This document shows positions 24,801-35,895 of a stretch of 64,000 nucleotides of DNA, piece by piece. The stretch is taken from NCBI GenBank assembly GCA_950097015.1, contig CATNEN010000039.1, positions 12,192,001 through 12,256,000 of the forward strand, in the 5' to 3' direction. The position numbers and the translations under genes are program-made. Source of the stretch: Macrostomum hystrix (taxonomy: Eukaryota > Platyhelminthes > Macrostomidae). The notes below the pieces were generated by a model. It was given only the letters and a program-made list of their open reading frames with translations, was not told the origin of the DNA and ran no database searches. The number at the start of each line of letters is the position of its first letter. Within the stretch, counting starts at the first letter, position 1.

Positions 24801-25200
24801 ATATCGGTCACTAAATTTGGTCAGAAATACAGTTTGCTTTTCTGTCTCCTAGAAGACTTCTTCTCACACAAAGTAAAAACGTAGCAATTAGGAAATATGA
24901 GTAATGAAAGGATTGTATGAGCCTGCTCATATTTCAAGGAGACAGGGAACTAGCTCATCAGTATATTGCTGCTTTTTTCTAGAGAACTAGAGCGCTTTAA
25001 GGTAAAAAATGAGGCCACTCAGTAGACAATCAACTGAAGACTTTATAATACAATGCTTTCATCGTGTCCTTTTCTTCATAGTCAGTTGGAGTAGCTAACT
25101 AGGCTACCCTACTCCAGCCAACATTGGAGTTGGAGTACGGCTTCTTGAGTTTGCAGTCGAGACTAAAATTAGTTCTGTGTGTGTCCGTGCGCACTTAACC
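21820..25200. other. AT-rich intergenic DNA, no gene seen
   Basis: Over 3 kb of strongly AT-rich sequence with almost no ORF above 60 codons. It contains a SINE family 2 fragment near 24110-24215 and TATA-rich runs near 23280 and 23470. No exon is recognisable. Confidence 0.5.
24110..24215 (+). mobile_element. SINE family 2, 3' fragment
   Basis: AATGGGTACCATCATTAGCT, then GAGGGTCCATGGACTGAACA and GCAGCCTTTAGAC match the right half of the family 2 element in order. Confidence 0.6.
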
Positions 25201-26367
25201 GTTTGTGAATTAACTAGTCTGCTCTGGGGGTGGGAGAGCAGAGAGAAGGTAGATGTAGAGAAGCGCTTCTGACGCAGCTCTGAGAACCCAAACCCGACTT
25301 GGCGCGGCCCTGGGAGAAAAAAGGATCGAGTAGGGAGGAAGGGTAGAGAGTAGAGCCTTGAGTAGAGACTGGCTCTGCTCTGAGCCTAACTGCGTCCCCT
25401 TCTCGCAAGCCTTTGTACCCTTTTCCTTCGCTTCACACAGCCCACACCGCAATACCATCTTTCTCTTGGTCTTCTGCTCTCGCTCTCTCCCTCTGCCCTA
25501 CTCAGGGCGAGTGCTCCGCTTTCCTCCTTGAGGATTTGGTGGAGGGGCAACTAGCTTAGAAAGAAGAGGCTATGGGGACTGGGGCGGCTCCCCCCCTCTC
25601 TCTCTGGTTTGAGTTTCGCCGTCCAATTTCCATTGGCTGTTTGAAGGCTACGGCGGATTGTGTGTTGACGCTATAGCCTGCATAGCTCACTAGAGATGCA
25701 GGGGATTTTATTCCCTTCTTCTTCTCTCTATCCCTATTTTTCCTCCCCACCCGTTCCTGCGCCGTCCGAAAATTATGTTTTCCCACCCGGCCTCCTCCTT
25801 ATCCCTATCCCCCAGCCTTCCCTCCCCGCCTCTTGTCAAGCATGTGTTAAAAGGGAGCCACCCCAGTAACCGACTCCCACCTCCTTGAGGCCACCCCAGC
25901 AACTGCACGCACAGGAACCTTGTGACACGGGCACGCACAAAGCAGAATTAGAGATATTGAAAGCATTTAAGCAATAGCCATGTGTAAGTGCGCCATTGAG
26001 AGCCGAGTCAAGAGTTAGTTTAGGAGGCTGAGGGGATAAATACAACGCAGCCTGAATGTTGGATCTCTGCCAGGAGTGAGATCATGGCCTCAGTTTAGAC
26101 TATTAGCTAGCCGGGTGATGATTCAGTTGTCGGACGACTCTGAATTTTAGGTCTCAATTCGTTGCCTTATTTAAGCCTTCAATTTGCGGCCGCCAGCAGT
26201 CAGTTGTCCGAGGCGCACGCGTGTCAGACGCGTGTTTTGTTGGCCGCAGCTGCTGTCGGTGTGTCACCTGATGCCCGACTGTGAGCAACTGGCAGCCGAA
26301 GGCTGGCTCAGATGTCTTGACATTTGTCAATTCAAGCAAGCAGCAGCAGCGAAGCCAGTGAGCCGGC
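25200..26367 (+). promoter_or_regulatory. Upstream region / 5' UTR of the MyTH4-FERM gene
   Basis: GC content rises sharply here, with pyrimidine- and purine-rich tracts, an ATTGG box at about 25632 and CCACCCC-type elements, as expected of an upstream region. No TATA box is clear. The exact start site cannot be seen. Confidence 0.35.
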
Positions 26368-29300
26368 ATGGCTAGCGGCTTCAGCGCCGGTCGCGCCGTC
26401 AATAACAACAGCGCCGGCAACTGCAACAACAATCACGCCTCCTCGGGCGGTCCAGCCTCTCCGCTGCCCGGCGGCATCGGTCAGCAGCCCCATGGCGCAA
26501 CCTCCGCCAGCACCAGCAGCATACTACACCAGGCCAATCAGCTGCTCCTTCAGCGGGTGGCCACCACCGAGGCGGACCGCCTGCGTCTCGCCGAGGAGGC
26601 CGATCGGTGCCGGCGCGAGCTGATCGCCTCCGGACTGCTCGCTAAGCCGCCCCAGCAGGAGCAGTCGCTGCTGCGTTCAACCCTGCGAGCTTTTACGAGC
26701 AAGGCCAAGCATCACCAACAGCAACAGCAGCAGCAGCAGCTGCAGCAACAGCAGCAGCCAAGTCGTGGCTGCTCTGATCCAGCTTACTTTCGCGCTAGCT
26801 ATTGGACTCGCTCTGGTGGCAGCCTAGTTAGCGGCGTCGGCGGCGGTGGTAACGGCGGCTCCTCTGTTCGCCTCGGCGGAAGCGGCAGCGGCGGAGGCAA
26901 GCAGCAGCCTCTGCTGTTGCACCCGGATGCGCAGCAATTCGCCACGGCATGCAAATTTGCCGCCTCAATTCAGCTGCTGGAATCGGCGGACACACTGGAG
27001 GATCCTGTGGCACTGCGTACAGCGCAGGCTCTGGTACAGAAGTGCTTAGAGAGCGGCCAGCTGTGCAACGAGCTCTGCTTGCTGCTCATCAAGCAGACTT
27101 GCTGGCCGGATAGTGTCGGCGGCGGCCACGGGGGCGGCGGCGGAGGAGGCGCTGTAGCCGGTGGCCTCAGTATGGTGGGCGGCGGCGGTGGCGGCGTCTC
27201 GGACTCGGGCTCGGAGCTGGACGCCCACTCTGAGCGCTCCTATCAGTTGCTATGCGCCGTGTGCGCTCTGTCCCCGCCGCCCGCCCCGCAGGTGCTGGCC
27301 TACCTGCGCAGCCATCTGAACCGGGCCGCCCTTGACACCCTCACTGACGAGGGCCGGTACGCGCAGTTCTGCCTGCGGTGCTTGCAGCGCGCCTCCCAGT
27401 GGCAGCAGCGAGCTAGGCGACGCTTCCCGCCATCGGCCAGCGAACTGCTGGCTCTGTTCAGACGAGGCCCCGCTAGTGTCTCCGTGCACCTGCTTAACGG
27501 TGATCATAGACTGCTGGAGTTTCATCCGCATCTCACCTGCGAGGAGGCACTCACCGGCTTGTTAGCCAAGGTGCCTCTGACAGGCCAGGCCGCTATTGGC
27601 TGGGCTCTGTTCGAGCAGTATGGAGTCATGGAACGGTACACCAACCCCAGCGACTACGTTGGCGACGTGCTGTTCAAATGGGAGCAATATGCCCAGCTTA
27701 GCCTGGCCTCTACATCGCCAGGTTTATTGCATCATCACCATCATCACCATCACCATCAACAGCATCATCAGCAGCATCACCAGCAGTTGCGGCTAGTGTG
27801 CAAGAAGCGACTATTTGTTCGACCGTTTGTCAGCCGCACGGATCCTGTTGAATCGGCTCTGCTGGCTCACCAATGCATGACTGACGTATTCGAGGGTCGC
27901 CTGCCTTTGGACCCGGCCTTAGCCCGGGAACTCTGCGGCATTCGCGCTGCCTGCGAGGCCGCCAGCCCGCCGTCCGCTGTGCTGCGCATCCTGCCGAGAT
28001 CTTGGCGAGATCAGGTCTGTGCGGGTCTGGCAGGTCTGGCGAACTTGATGTACTTCCCCAATCAGACTCTGAGCATTCCCGAGTAGCACAGTTTCGATCC
28101 CATATCTCACATGATCTTTGATTGCGATCAGATGATCAGCCTCCCATTTCTGAGATTCACAGTTGAACATCATCCCACATCTCAGAGTATCCCAGTCGAT
28201 CATTATCCCTCATCACGGATCCCAGTTGATCATCATCCCACATCCCAGATCCCAGTTGATCATCATCTCACATCTCAGATCCCAGTTGATCATCATCTCA
28301 CATCTCAGATCCCAGTTGATCATCATCCCATTTCTCAGATCCCAGTTGATCATTATCCCATATCTCAGATCCCAGTTGATCAGCCTCACGTATCTCAGAT
28401 CCCAGTTGATCAGCCTCACGTATCTCAGATCCCAGTTGATCAGCCTCACGTATCTCAGATCCCAATTGATCAGCCTCACGTATCTCAGATCCCAGTTGAT
28501 CAGCCTCACGTATCTCAGATCCCAGTTGATCAGCCTCACGTATCTCAGATCCCAATTGATCAGCCTCACGTATCTCAGATCCCAATTGATCAGCCTCACG
28601 TATCTCAGATCCCAATTGATCAGCCTCACGTATCTCAGATCCCAATTGATCAGCCTCACGTATCTCACTCAAATCCCTAGTAAATTTGCTTGGCAAGCCC
28701 ACGAGCCTTTTCTTCGCGGCTGCGCACACTCCGAATGTGACCTCGCCGTGGATTCCTCAGGACCTTATGCCTCCACAGACAACTTAGCACCCGTTATCTA
28801 AAACCTCGGGTTCCAGAAATCCAGCATCCATCAGCCCCATCCCCAGGTTGCCAACCAGCCATCAGCCCCATCCTCAGGTAACCAACTGGCCATCAGCCCC
28901 ATCCTCAGGTAACCAACTAGCCATCAGCCCCATCCTCATATAACCAACTAGCCATCAGCCCCATCCTCAGGTAACCAACTAGCCATCAGCCCCATCCTCA
29001 GGTAACCAACTAGCCATCAGCCCCATCCTCAGGTAACCAACTAGCCATCAGCCCTATCCTCAGGTAACCAACTAGCCATCAGCCCCATCCTCAGGTAACC
29101 AACTAGCCATCAGCCCCATCCTCAGGTAACCAACTAGCCATCAGCCCCATCCTCAGGTAACCAACTAGCCATCAGCCCCATCCTCAGGTAACCAACTAGC
29201 CATCAGCCCCATCCTCAGGTAACCAACTAGCCTTCAGCCCCATCCTCAGGTAACCAACTAGTCATCAGCCCCATCCTCAGATATTAATCTTGATCTTCTA

Positions 29301-29873
29301 AATCCATTCAGATACCGGACAATCCGTAATTCCCATTTCTACGCAGGTGAATCCAGAGGAAGTGGCAGCATTAGCCACACAACACCTGGCTAGCCTGCAT
29401 CAGCAGCAGCCTCAGTTATCGGAGGCTGACAAACAGCACGCATTAAATTTGCTCTTTATTGACGCCTGCTCAAACTCTTGGCCACTGTTTGGTTGTACTC
29501 TGTTCGAAGTTCGCGTCAACTGTCCTGAGCCTCAGCAGCAGCAGCAGCAGCAGCAGCCGCCGCTACAGCCGCAGCAACTGGAGTCCTGTGTGTTGGCCAT
29601 TGGCGAGTCAGGCCTGCACCTGCTAATCTCCGACCTGCATCAAGATCCCTACCTGTCGTGGGCCTTCTCCGCATTGCAAAGTTTCTGCACGGAAAGCCGC
29701 TACTTGCTGAGCCTGCAGCTGCTGCCGGAAGGCCGCCGTCTGTCACTGTACTCCAAACAGGCCACGCAGATGGCTTACCTCATTCGCGACTACATGATGC
29801 AACTGCAGCTGCTGCCTGCGACTCTAGCTAGATCTTCCTCCTTGGCTAGCAGCGGACGAACGAAATCAGCATC

Positions 29874-29910
<37 letters not shown>

Positions 29911-30210
29911 TCCTCGCAGGCCAATTGTCAACCGCAGAGAGTCAATTCAAACTCCTGCTCAGCTTCATTGGCCAGCAGTCCGCGCCCGATTCAACGGGCT
30001 CGAAGCAGCGGCATCGGCGGCGCAACAGCTGCGGGTCTGGACGAGTCCGCACCAAATCTGTCAGACAATATCGCCCTTGATAATCATCAGCGACAGCCTG
30101 TACGGCTGGTTGGTGCTGCTGCTGCTGCTGCCGGCTCTGGTGTGCATGTTTCTAGGAAAGCTGCAGCATCGGCTCAACAATCGCAGCGTCGCCTTGAGAC
30201 TCAACTGTGA
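26368..30210 (+). CDS. MyTH4-FERM protein lacking a motor domain (PLEKHH/MAX-1-like or myosin-tail-like), 2 exons
   Basis: MyTH4-FERM modules link microtubules, membranes or adhesion receptors to the actin cytoskeleton. Exon 1 is 26368-28014 and exon 2 is 29347-30210: 836 residues. An in-frame TGA nine bases before the ATG supports this start. Residues 51-95 are a likely short coiled coil, followed by a poly-Gln tract. MyTH4 is about 181-365 (NELCLLLIKQTCWPD; SYQLLCAVCALSPPP; YAQFCLRCLQRA), interrupted by a Gly-rich insert at 249-279. The FERM region follows: F1 366-448, a His/Gln insert 455-473, F2 from 474, and F3 about 594-705 (WPLFGCTLFEV; MAYLIRDYMMQLQ). The donor CAG/GTCTGT at 28014 is weak and was chosen by phase and homology; without splicing the frame ends at 28086 and loses F3. 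No PH or motor domain is present, so the subfamily is open. Confidence 0.82.
28145..28678. repeat. 30-bp minisatellite in the MyTH4-FERM intron
   Basis: About 18 units of 30 bp with core CAGATCCCAGTTGATCA. Left units carry CATCATCYCA and right units CAGCCTCACG, so two sub-families sit side by side. The 150-210-residue ORFs on both strands follow from the period being a multiple of 3. Confidence 0.95.
28830..29285. repeat. 31-bp minisatellite in the MyTH4-FERM intron
   Basis: About 15 units of 31 bp with core CATCAGCCCCATCCTCAGG followed by TAACCAACTAGC. It ends about 60 bp before the exon 2 acceptor. Confidence 0.95.
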
Positions 30211-30690
30211 ATAATCATTAGATTATCTGTTCCGCTCTGAGACTCGCTCTGAGGCTCCAAAGCTTGCTTTAGCAAGGTGGTGGCGCTGAGCGTGTTGTCT
30301 CACCTGCAGTTTTTTTCGCCGATTCATTTTATTCATTCTGCTCTGGTTAATCCGCCAGCTGCTAACGGACCCTGGCGCACGGGGCCCGGATATTGCTAGT
30401 CTTTTTTCGAGCTGTTGGCCGCTTTCTATTTGAAACATGTTTGATTTTTTCAATCATTTGCTTCATACAATGGGATTCTTTGCCTGTTTTTGTCCCTAAT
30501 CAGATACTGTATAATTATAACTTTTTGTACTAACTTTACCGCTATTTTATAGACGCAAGTGCATACCTCATTGATCAAGTTCAACAGCTTGAACAATCAA
30601 TCCCATGTAGAGGCTCTTGTCACCTGTGTGCATTCGAATCAGTGCAAGATTACATCATTAATATTAAGTAGGACAGCTTTTGCCAACATT
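30211..30690. other. 3' flank of the MyTH4-FERM gene
   Basis: Probable 3' UTR and spacer with no further coding potential. No AATAAA was found before the next tandem array. Confidence 0.35.
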
Positions 30691-30694
30691 GTTC

Positions 30695-31408
30695 CCTGAA
30701 GCAGCATCCATTTCTCAGATCCCAGTTAGATGAGCATCCCATTTCTCAGATCCTAATTAGATGATCATCCCATTTCTCAGATCCCAATTAGATGAGCATC
30801 CCAATTCTCAGATCCCAATTAGATGAGCATCCCATTTCTCAGATCCTAATTAGATGAGCATCCCATTTCTCAGATCCCAGTTAGATGAGCATCCCATTTC
30901 TCAGATCCCAATTAGATGAGCATCCCATTTCTCAGTTCCCCAATTAGCTTAGCATCCCATTTCTCAGATCCCAATTAGATGAGCATCCCATTTCTCAGTT
31001 CCCCAATTAGCTTAGCATCCCATTTCTCAGATCCAATTAGATCAGCATCCATTTCTCAGATCCCAATTAGATGAGCATCCCATTTCTCAGATCCAATTAG
31101 ATCAGCATCCATTTCTCAGATCCCAATTAGATGAGCATCCCATTTCTCAGATCCCAGTTAGATGAGCATCCCATTTCTCAGATCCCAATTAGATGAGCAT
31201 CCCATTTCTCAGATCCCAGTTAGATGAGCATCCCATTTCTCAGATCCCAATTAGATGAGCATCCCATTTCTCAGATCCCAGTTAGATGAGCATCCCATTT
31301 CCCAGATCCCCAATTAGCTAGCATCCCATTTCTCAGATCCCAATTAGCTTAGCATCCAATTTCTCAGATCTCCAATTAGCTTAGCATCCTGTTTCTCAGA
31401 TCCCTAGT
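30695..31408. repeat. 31-bp minisatellite downstream of the MyTH4-FERM gene
   Basis: About 23 units with core CATCCCATTTCTCAGATCCC and AATTAGATGAG. Variants include 30-bp units and the TTAGCTTAGC sub-type at the right end. The unit is clearly related to the array at 28145-28678. Confidence 0.95.
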
Positions 31409-31789
31409 TAATCAATTCTCAACAGCACTGATTGGAATCAAATTTGAGCAAAACTCGATAAGAACGTGCCTAGCCCCATCACATAAAATTTGTTTATCTA
31501 CTTAATTTTGACTTTATTTGACTGTCTGTTCTTTGTTCTCGAAGATGGCTATGTTCTTAGATAATGTCCAAGCGTTTGTCTCGCCGAGAACAATTTTCTA
31601 AATTACGACGTAGATAAGACGTATCCTATTTTCAAGGCTACATGGATACTTTTTCCGTTAACTGGGCGAATCAAGAATGGCATTATCATTCCAATATTCT
31701 TCGGTAAGTGGCATATAATACCTCAACTGCATCTGAAGGTCAGATACTGCAAGGGTCCGGAAACAATGGTAGGCTTACAGTACCACTGC

Positions 31790-32730
31790 CCTGTCTCACC
31801 TCTCCCGCTTTTAATCTGTCCCGTGTCTCGTCTCTCCTGTGTCCAATCTCTCCTGTGTCTCATCTCTCCCCTGTCTCACCTCTCCCGTGTCTCAACTCTC
31901 CCCTGTCTAAGCTCTCTCGTGTTTTATCTCCCCTGTCTAATCTCTCCCGTGTCTAATCTCTCCCGTGTCTTATCTCTCCCCTGTCTAAGCTCTCTCGTGT
32001 TTCATCTCTCCCGTGTCTAATCTCTCCTGTGTCTCATCTCTCCTGTGTCTCACCTCTCCCGTGTCTCATCTCTCCTGTGTCTCATCTCTCCTGTGTCTCA
32101 TCTCTCCTGTGTCTCACCTCTCCCGTGTCTCAACTCTCCCCTGTCTAAGCTCTCTCGTGTTTTATCTGTCCCTTGTCTATTCTCTCCCTAGTCTAATATC
32201 TCCCATGTCTAATCTCTCCTGTGTCTAATCTCTCCCGTGTCTAAACTCGCCCCTGTCTCATCTCTCCCCTGTCTCATCTCTCCCCTGTCTCATCTCTCCC
32301 CTGTCTCATCTCTCCCCTGTCTCATCTCTCCCCTGTCTAATCTCTCTCGTGTCTCATCTCTCCCGTGTCTCATCTGTCCCCTGTCTCATCTCTCCCCTGT
32401 CTAATCTCTCTCGTGTCTCATCTCTCCCCTGTCTAATCTCTCCCGTGTCTCATCTCTCCCCTGTCTAATCTCTCCCGTGTCTCATCTCTCCCCTGTCTAA
32501 TCTCTCCCGTGTCTCAACTCTCCCGTGTCTCATCTCTCCCGTATCTCATCTCTTCCGCGTCTCATCTCTCCCGTGTCTCATTTGTCCCCTGTCTCATCTC
32601 TCCCCTGTCTTATCTTTCCCGTGTCTCATCTGTCCCCTGTCTCATCTCTCCCCTGTCTCATCTCTCCCCTGTCTAATCTCTCCCGTGTCTAATCTCTTCC
32701 CTATCCAAACTCTACCCTGTCTGAAGTCAG
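31790..32730. repeat. 16-bp pyrimidine-rich minisatellite (CTCTCCCSTGTCTMAT)
   Basis: About 59 units. The plus strand is almost purely C and T, with variants CTGTCTCAT, GTGTCTCAT and CTGTCTAAT and a few CTCGTGTTTTAT units. The polypyrimidine strand could form triplex structures. Confidence 0.93.
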
Positions 32731-33604
32731 TGTCATTCGATGCCTTATCTATTTGATCATGATGATTAGCAGGCGGGCATGTATAGCTGGGCTCCCATTA
32801 TGAAGTCGCATATTAAATGCTGAATCTTTTATTGTCAGCTGCCGTCTCCGCCTTTGCAGACCTGTCAATCGGCTAATTTAGAATTATATTCATTCTCTTT
32901 TTGTCCTCCCGCGCGGGTATCTATAGGCTCATTGAGCACGCAAACTTTAAGAGACTCGGAGACTCAGTCGCTGACCTGTCACTAGCAACAAAAGCAAAAT
33001 CGTACTCTGCTCACTGTATGTACTTTTTATTTTGTCGTCTGCTCTTCTACGTGCTGCGAAATTTTGCTTGCAATCATTTTTAGTTTTCCTGCCACTGAAT
33101 CTGAAATAGGAGCCTGTTATCCTCCGCTTCGGGAACTCGGTCACGACTTTGCCTCTCTGCCTCTCTCTCGTGTGATTGTTTTAAATTATTTTCCTGTCTG
33201 TTCTCCGACTGATTGCGCTTCTAGTGCTTCAGCTCGTCTTTGTAAATTATGGTATTAACAAGCAACTTCCTTATTTCCCAGCCTGGTTTGTACAATATGA
33301 CCGCGTCAATTTAATTATATACCAGCTTAATTAATTACGCAGCCTAATTAAATTCTATGAGTCTTTATATGAACAGAAGATACCTAGAAATTTGCTTTGA
33401 CTGTTTGTCTCAAATTAAATAGAATTTGAATGACATTTCTAAGCAATAGAATCGGTGCATTGGCGAACTTTCTTATTTTGGATTGTTTGCTTGCTGATTG
33501 ACAGCGACAACTGAGCTCATTGGACTGCGAATCTGTCTTACTCTGTTATTTTAACATTTTTGTTTCATGTCTTCCTTTGACTTGTAGGCTGAAATTTAGG
33601 CTCT
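32731..33604. other. Spacer between two arrays, no gene seen
   Basis: Mixed-composition intergenic DNA with short ORFs only (at most 68 codons); none has splice context or family resemblance. Confidence 0.4.
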
Positions 33605-34925
33605 ATCATTGAATAGCTCAGTGAAATGGTCTATCATTGTAAGGGTGAAATCTAGGATAAATGATTTTAAGGGTAGGGTGTAGGGTCAATGATTGAAAAG
33701 GTGAAATCTAGGTTCAATGATTGCAAGGGTAGGATGTAGGGTCAATTATTGTAAGGGTGAGATCTAGGGTCAATGATTGCAAGGGTAGGTTGTAGGGTCA
33801 ATGATTGTAAGGGTAGGTTGTAGGGTCAATGATTGTAAGGGTTGGTTGTAGGGTCAATGATTGTAAGGGTGAGATCTAGGGTCAATGATTGCAAGGGTAG
33901 GATGTAGGGTCAATGATTGAAAAGGTGAGATCTAGGGTCAATGATTGTAAGGGTAGGTTGTAGGGTCAATGATTGTAAGGGTGAGATCTAGGGTCAATGA
34001 TTGTAAGGGTGAGATCTAGGGTCAATTATTGTAAGGGTAGGTTGTATGGTCAATTATTGTAAGGGTGAGATCTAGGGTCAATGATTGTAAGGGTAGGTTG
34101 TATGGTCAATTATTGTAAGGGTGAGATCTAGGGTCAATGATTGTAAGGGTAGGTTGTAGGGTCAATGATTGTAAGGGTGAGATCTAGGGTCAATGATTGT
34201 AAGGGTGAGATCTAGGGTCAATGATTGTAAGGGTGAGATCTAGGGTCAATGATTGTAAGGGTGAGATCTAGGGTCAATGATTGCAAGGGTGAGATCTAGG
34301 GTCAATGATTGTAAGGGTAGGATCTAGGGTCAATGATTGTAAGGGTAGGATCTAGGGTCAATGATTGCAAGGGTGAGATCTAGGGTCAATGATTGTAAGG
34401 GTAGGATCTAGGGTCAATGATTGCAAGGGTGAGATCTAGGGTCAATGATTGTAAGGGTAGGTTGTAGGATCAATGATTGTAAGGGTAGGTTGTAGGATCA
34501 ATGATTGTAAGGGTAGGTTGTAGGGTCAATGATTGTAAGGGTAGGTTGTAGGATCAATGATTGTAAGGGTGAGATCTAGGGTCAATGATTGCAAGGGTGA
34601 GATCTAGGGTCAATGATTGTAAGGGTAGGTTGTAGGGTCAATGATTGCAAGGGTGAGATCTAGGGTCAATGATTGTAAGGGTAGGTTGTAGGATCAATGA
34701 TTGTAAGGGTAGGTTGTAGGATCAATGATTGTAAGGGTAGGTTGTAGGGTCAATGATTGTAAGGGTAGGTTGTAGGATCAATGATTGTAAGGGTGAGATC
34801 TAGGGTCAATGATTGCAAGGGTGAGATCTAGGGTCAATGATTGTAAGGGTAGGTTGTAGGATCAATGATTGTAAGGGTGAGATCTAGGGTCAATGATTGT
34901 AAGGTTAGGTTGTAGGGTCAATAAA
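33605..34925. repeat. 28-bp minisatellite with two interspersed unit types
   Basis: About 47 units sharing AGGGTCAATGATTGTAAGGG. The remaining bases are either TGAGATCT or TAGGTTGT, giving two sub-types mixed in runs. The first few units at the left are diverged. The next base after the last unit continues into unique DNA at AATAAAGC. Confidence 0.95.
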
Positions 34926-35652
34926 GCTCAAGTCTCAGAACTGTAAGATGTCTGTCAAGTTGTTTTGGAAAAGAGGCTTATTCTATTAGTGAGTAGGGTC
35001 ATGAAGCAAGACATGTCAAAGTTCTTGCTCATTATTTGCTGTCATGAAAATCACCAGCGGCATTTATAATTATAAAGGGTCCCAAATTGGACTGAAATAG
35101 TGTTTCGTCATGCCTCATAAGTGTGAAGAATATTGACAAGTCCTAAATATTGACCATGGAGTTAGGTTTCAGTTAGCCTATATGTAACTTGCAGTGACAC
35201 ACAGCCATGTGCGTGTGTGTCTACCGAATTTATATCGTCTAGTATCCCACCCAGACTAAGCTAATCGATTTTCAAAGCCTGCGCCAGCTTCTCTGACTTA
35301 ACAGCTGTCGGCCTGTACCCACCCGCCCCAAGGGCAAATTTTCTGTCTCCTATGGCGAGCAGTCTTACTTAACGCGTTTTTCTCGGACATGGCACTGCGC
35401 GGTGCCATGAAGCCAGTGGCAGTGGTGGGGGGGGAAGTGTCAAACTCGGACTACTTAATGTGACTCGGGGCGAGTTATTTATAGGGCTTGGTTTAGGCGG
35501 AGGGCGAAAGTGAACAGGCGACTATGAATTATGGATGCGGTTGGCGACACTGGAGTTTGCTAGCGGCCTTTATTTGTCAGTCATTCGGTTCATACATTCT
35601 CCCAAAAATAAGTTTGTTTAAGTTTTTTTTATAAAATACTCGTAGAAGGGGC

Positions 35653-35895
35653 TCAGCCCCGGGGGTGCGTCCATCCCGCGCGAGCAGCAGCAGGCAGGTT
35701 CGCTGGGTCAGCGTTTGCAATCTTCATCCTGACGGCGTGCCGGATGAAGGCCTGGAGCTCTCGGATCCTCTCCGAAGTGGTCAGCTCGTCGAAAAATAGC
35801 TCAACATTAGTTGGATTTGAATTTGCAGTTGTAGAAGTCGAATGTGCTGCTTTGTGTTTACTTCTCTGCGCGCATTTAGACCACACGCTGGTCAA
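35653..35895 (-). other. Possible exon or pseudogene fragment, 80 codons
   Basis: The frame has a protein-like central part (VELFFDELTTSERIRELQAF, then IRHAVRMKIANADPANLP) and good codon mix, but no ATG near its start (it opens at TTG). It may be an exon with an acceptor near 35889 or a fragment of a decayed gene or mobile element. I do not recognise it. Confidence 0.22.

Noticed and set aside
26324-27796. Other ORFs overlapping the MyTH4-FERM exon
   Set aside because: Alternative-frame shadows; only the 26368 frame matches a protein family.
28111-28801. Several ORFs of 140-210 residues on both strands
   Set aside because: They run through the 30-bp array, whose unit is a multiple of three, so all frames without a stop in one unit stay open.
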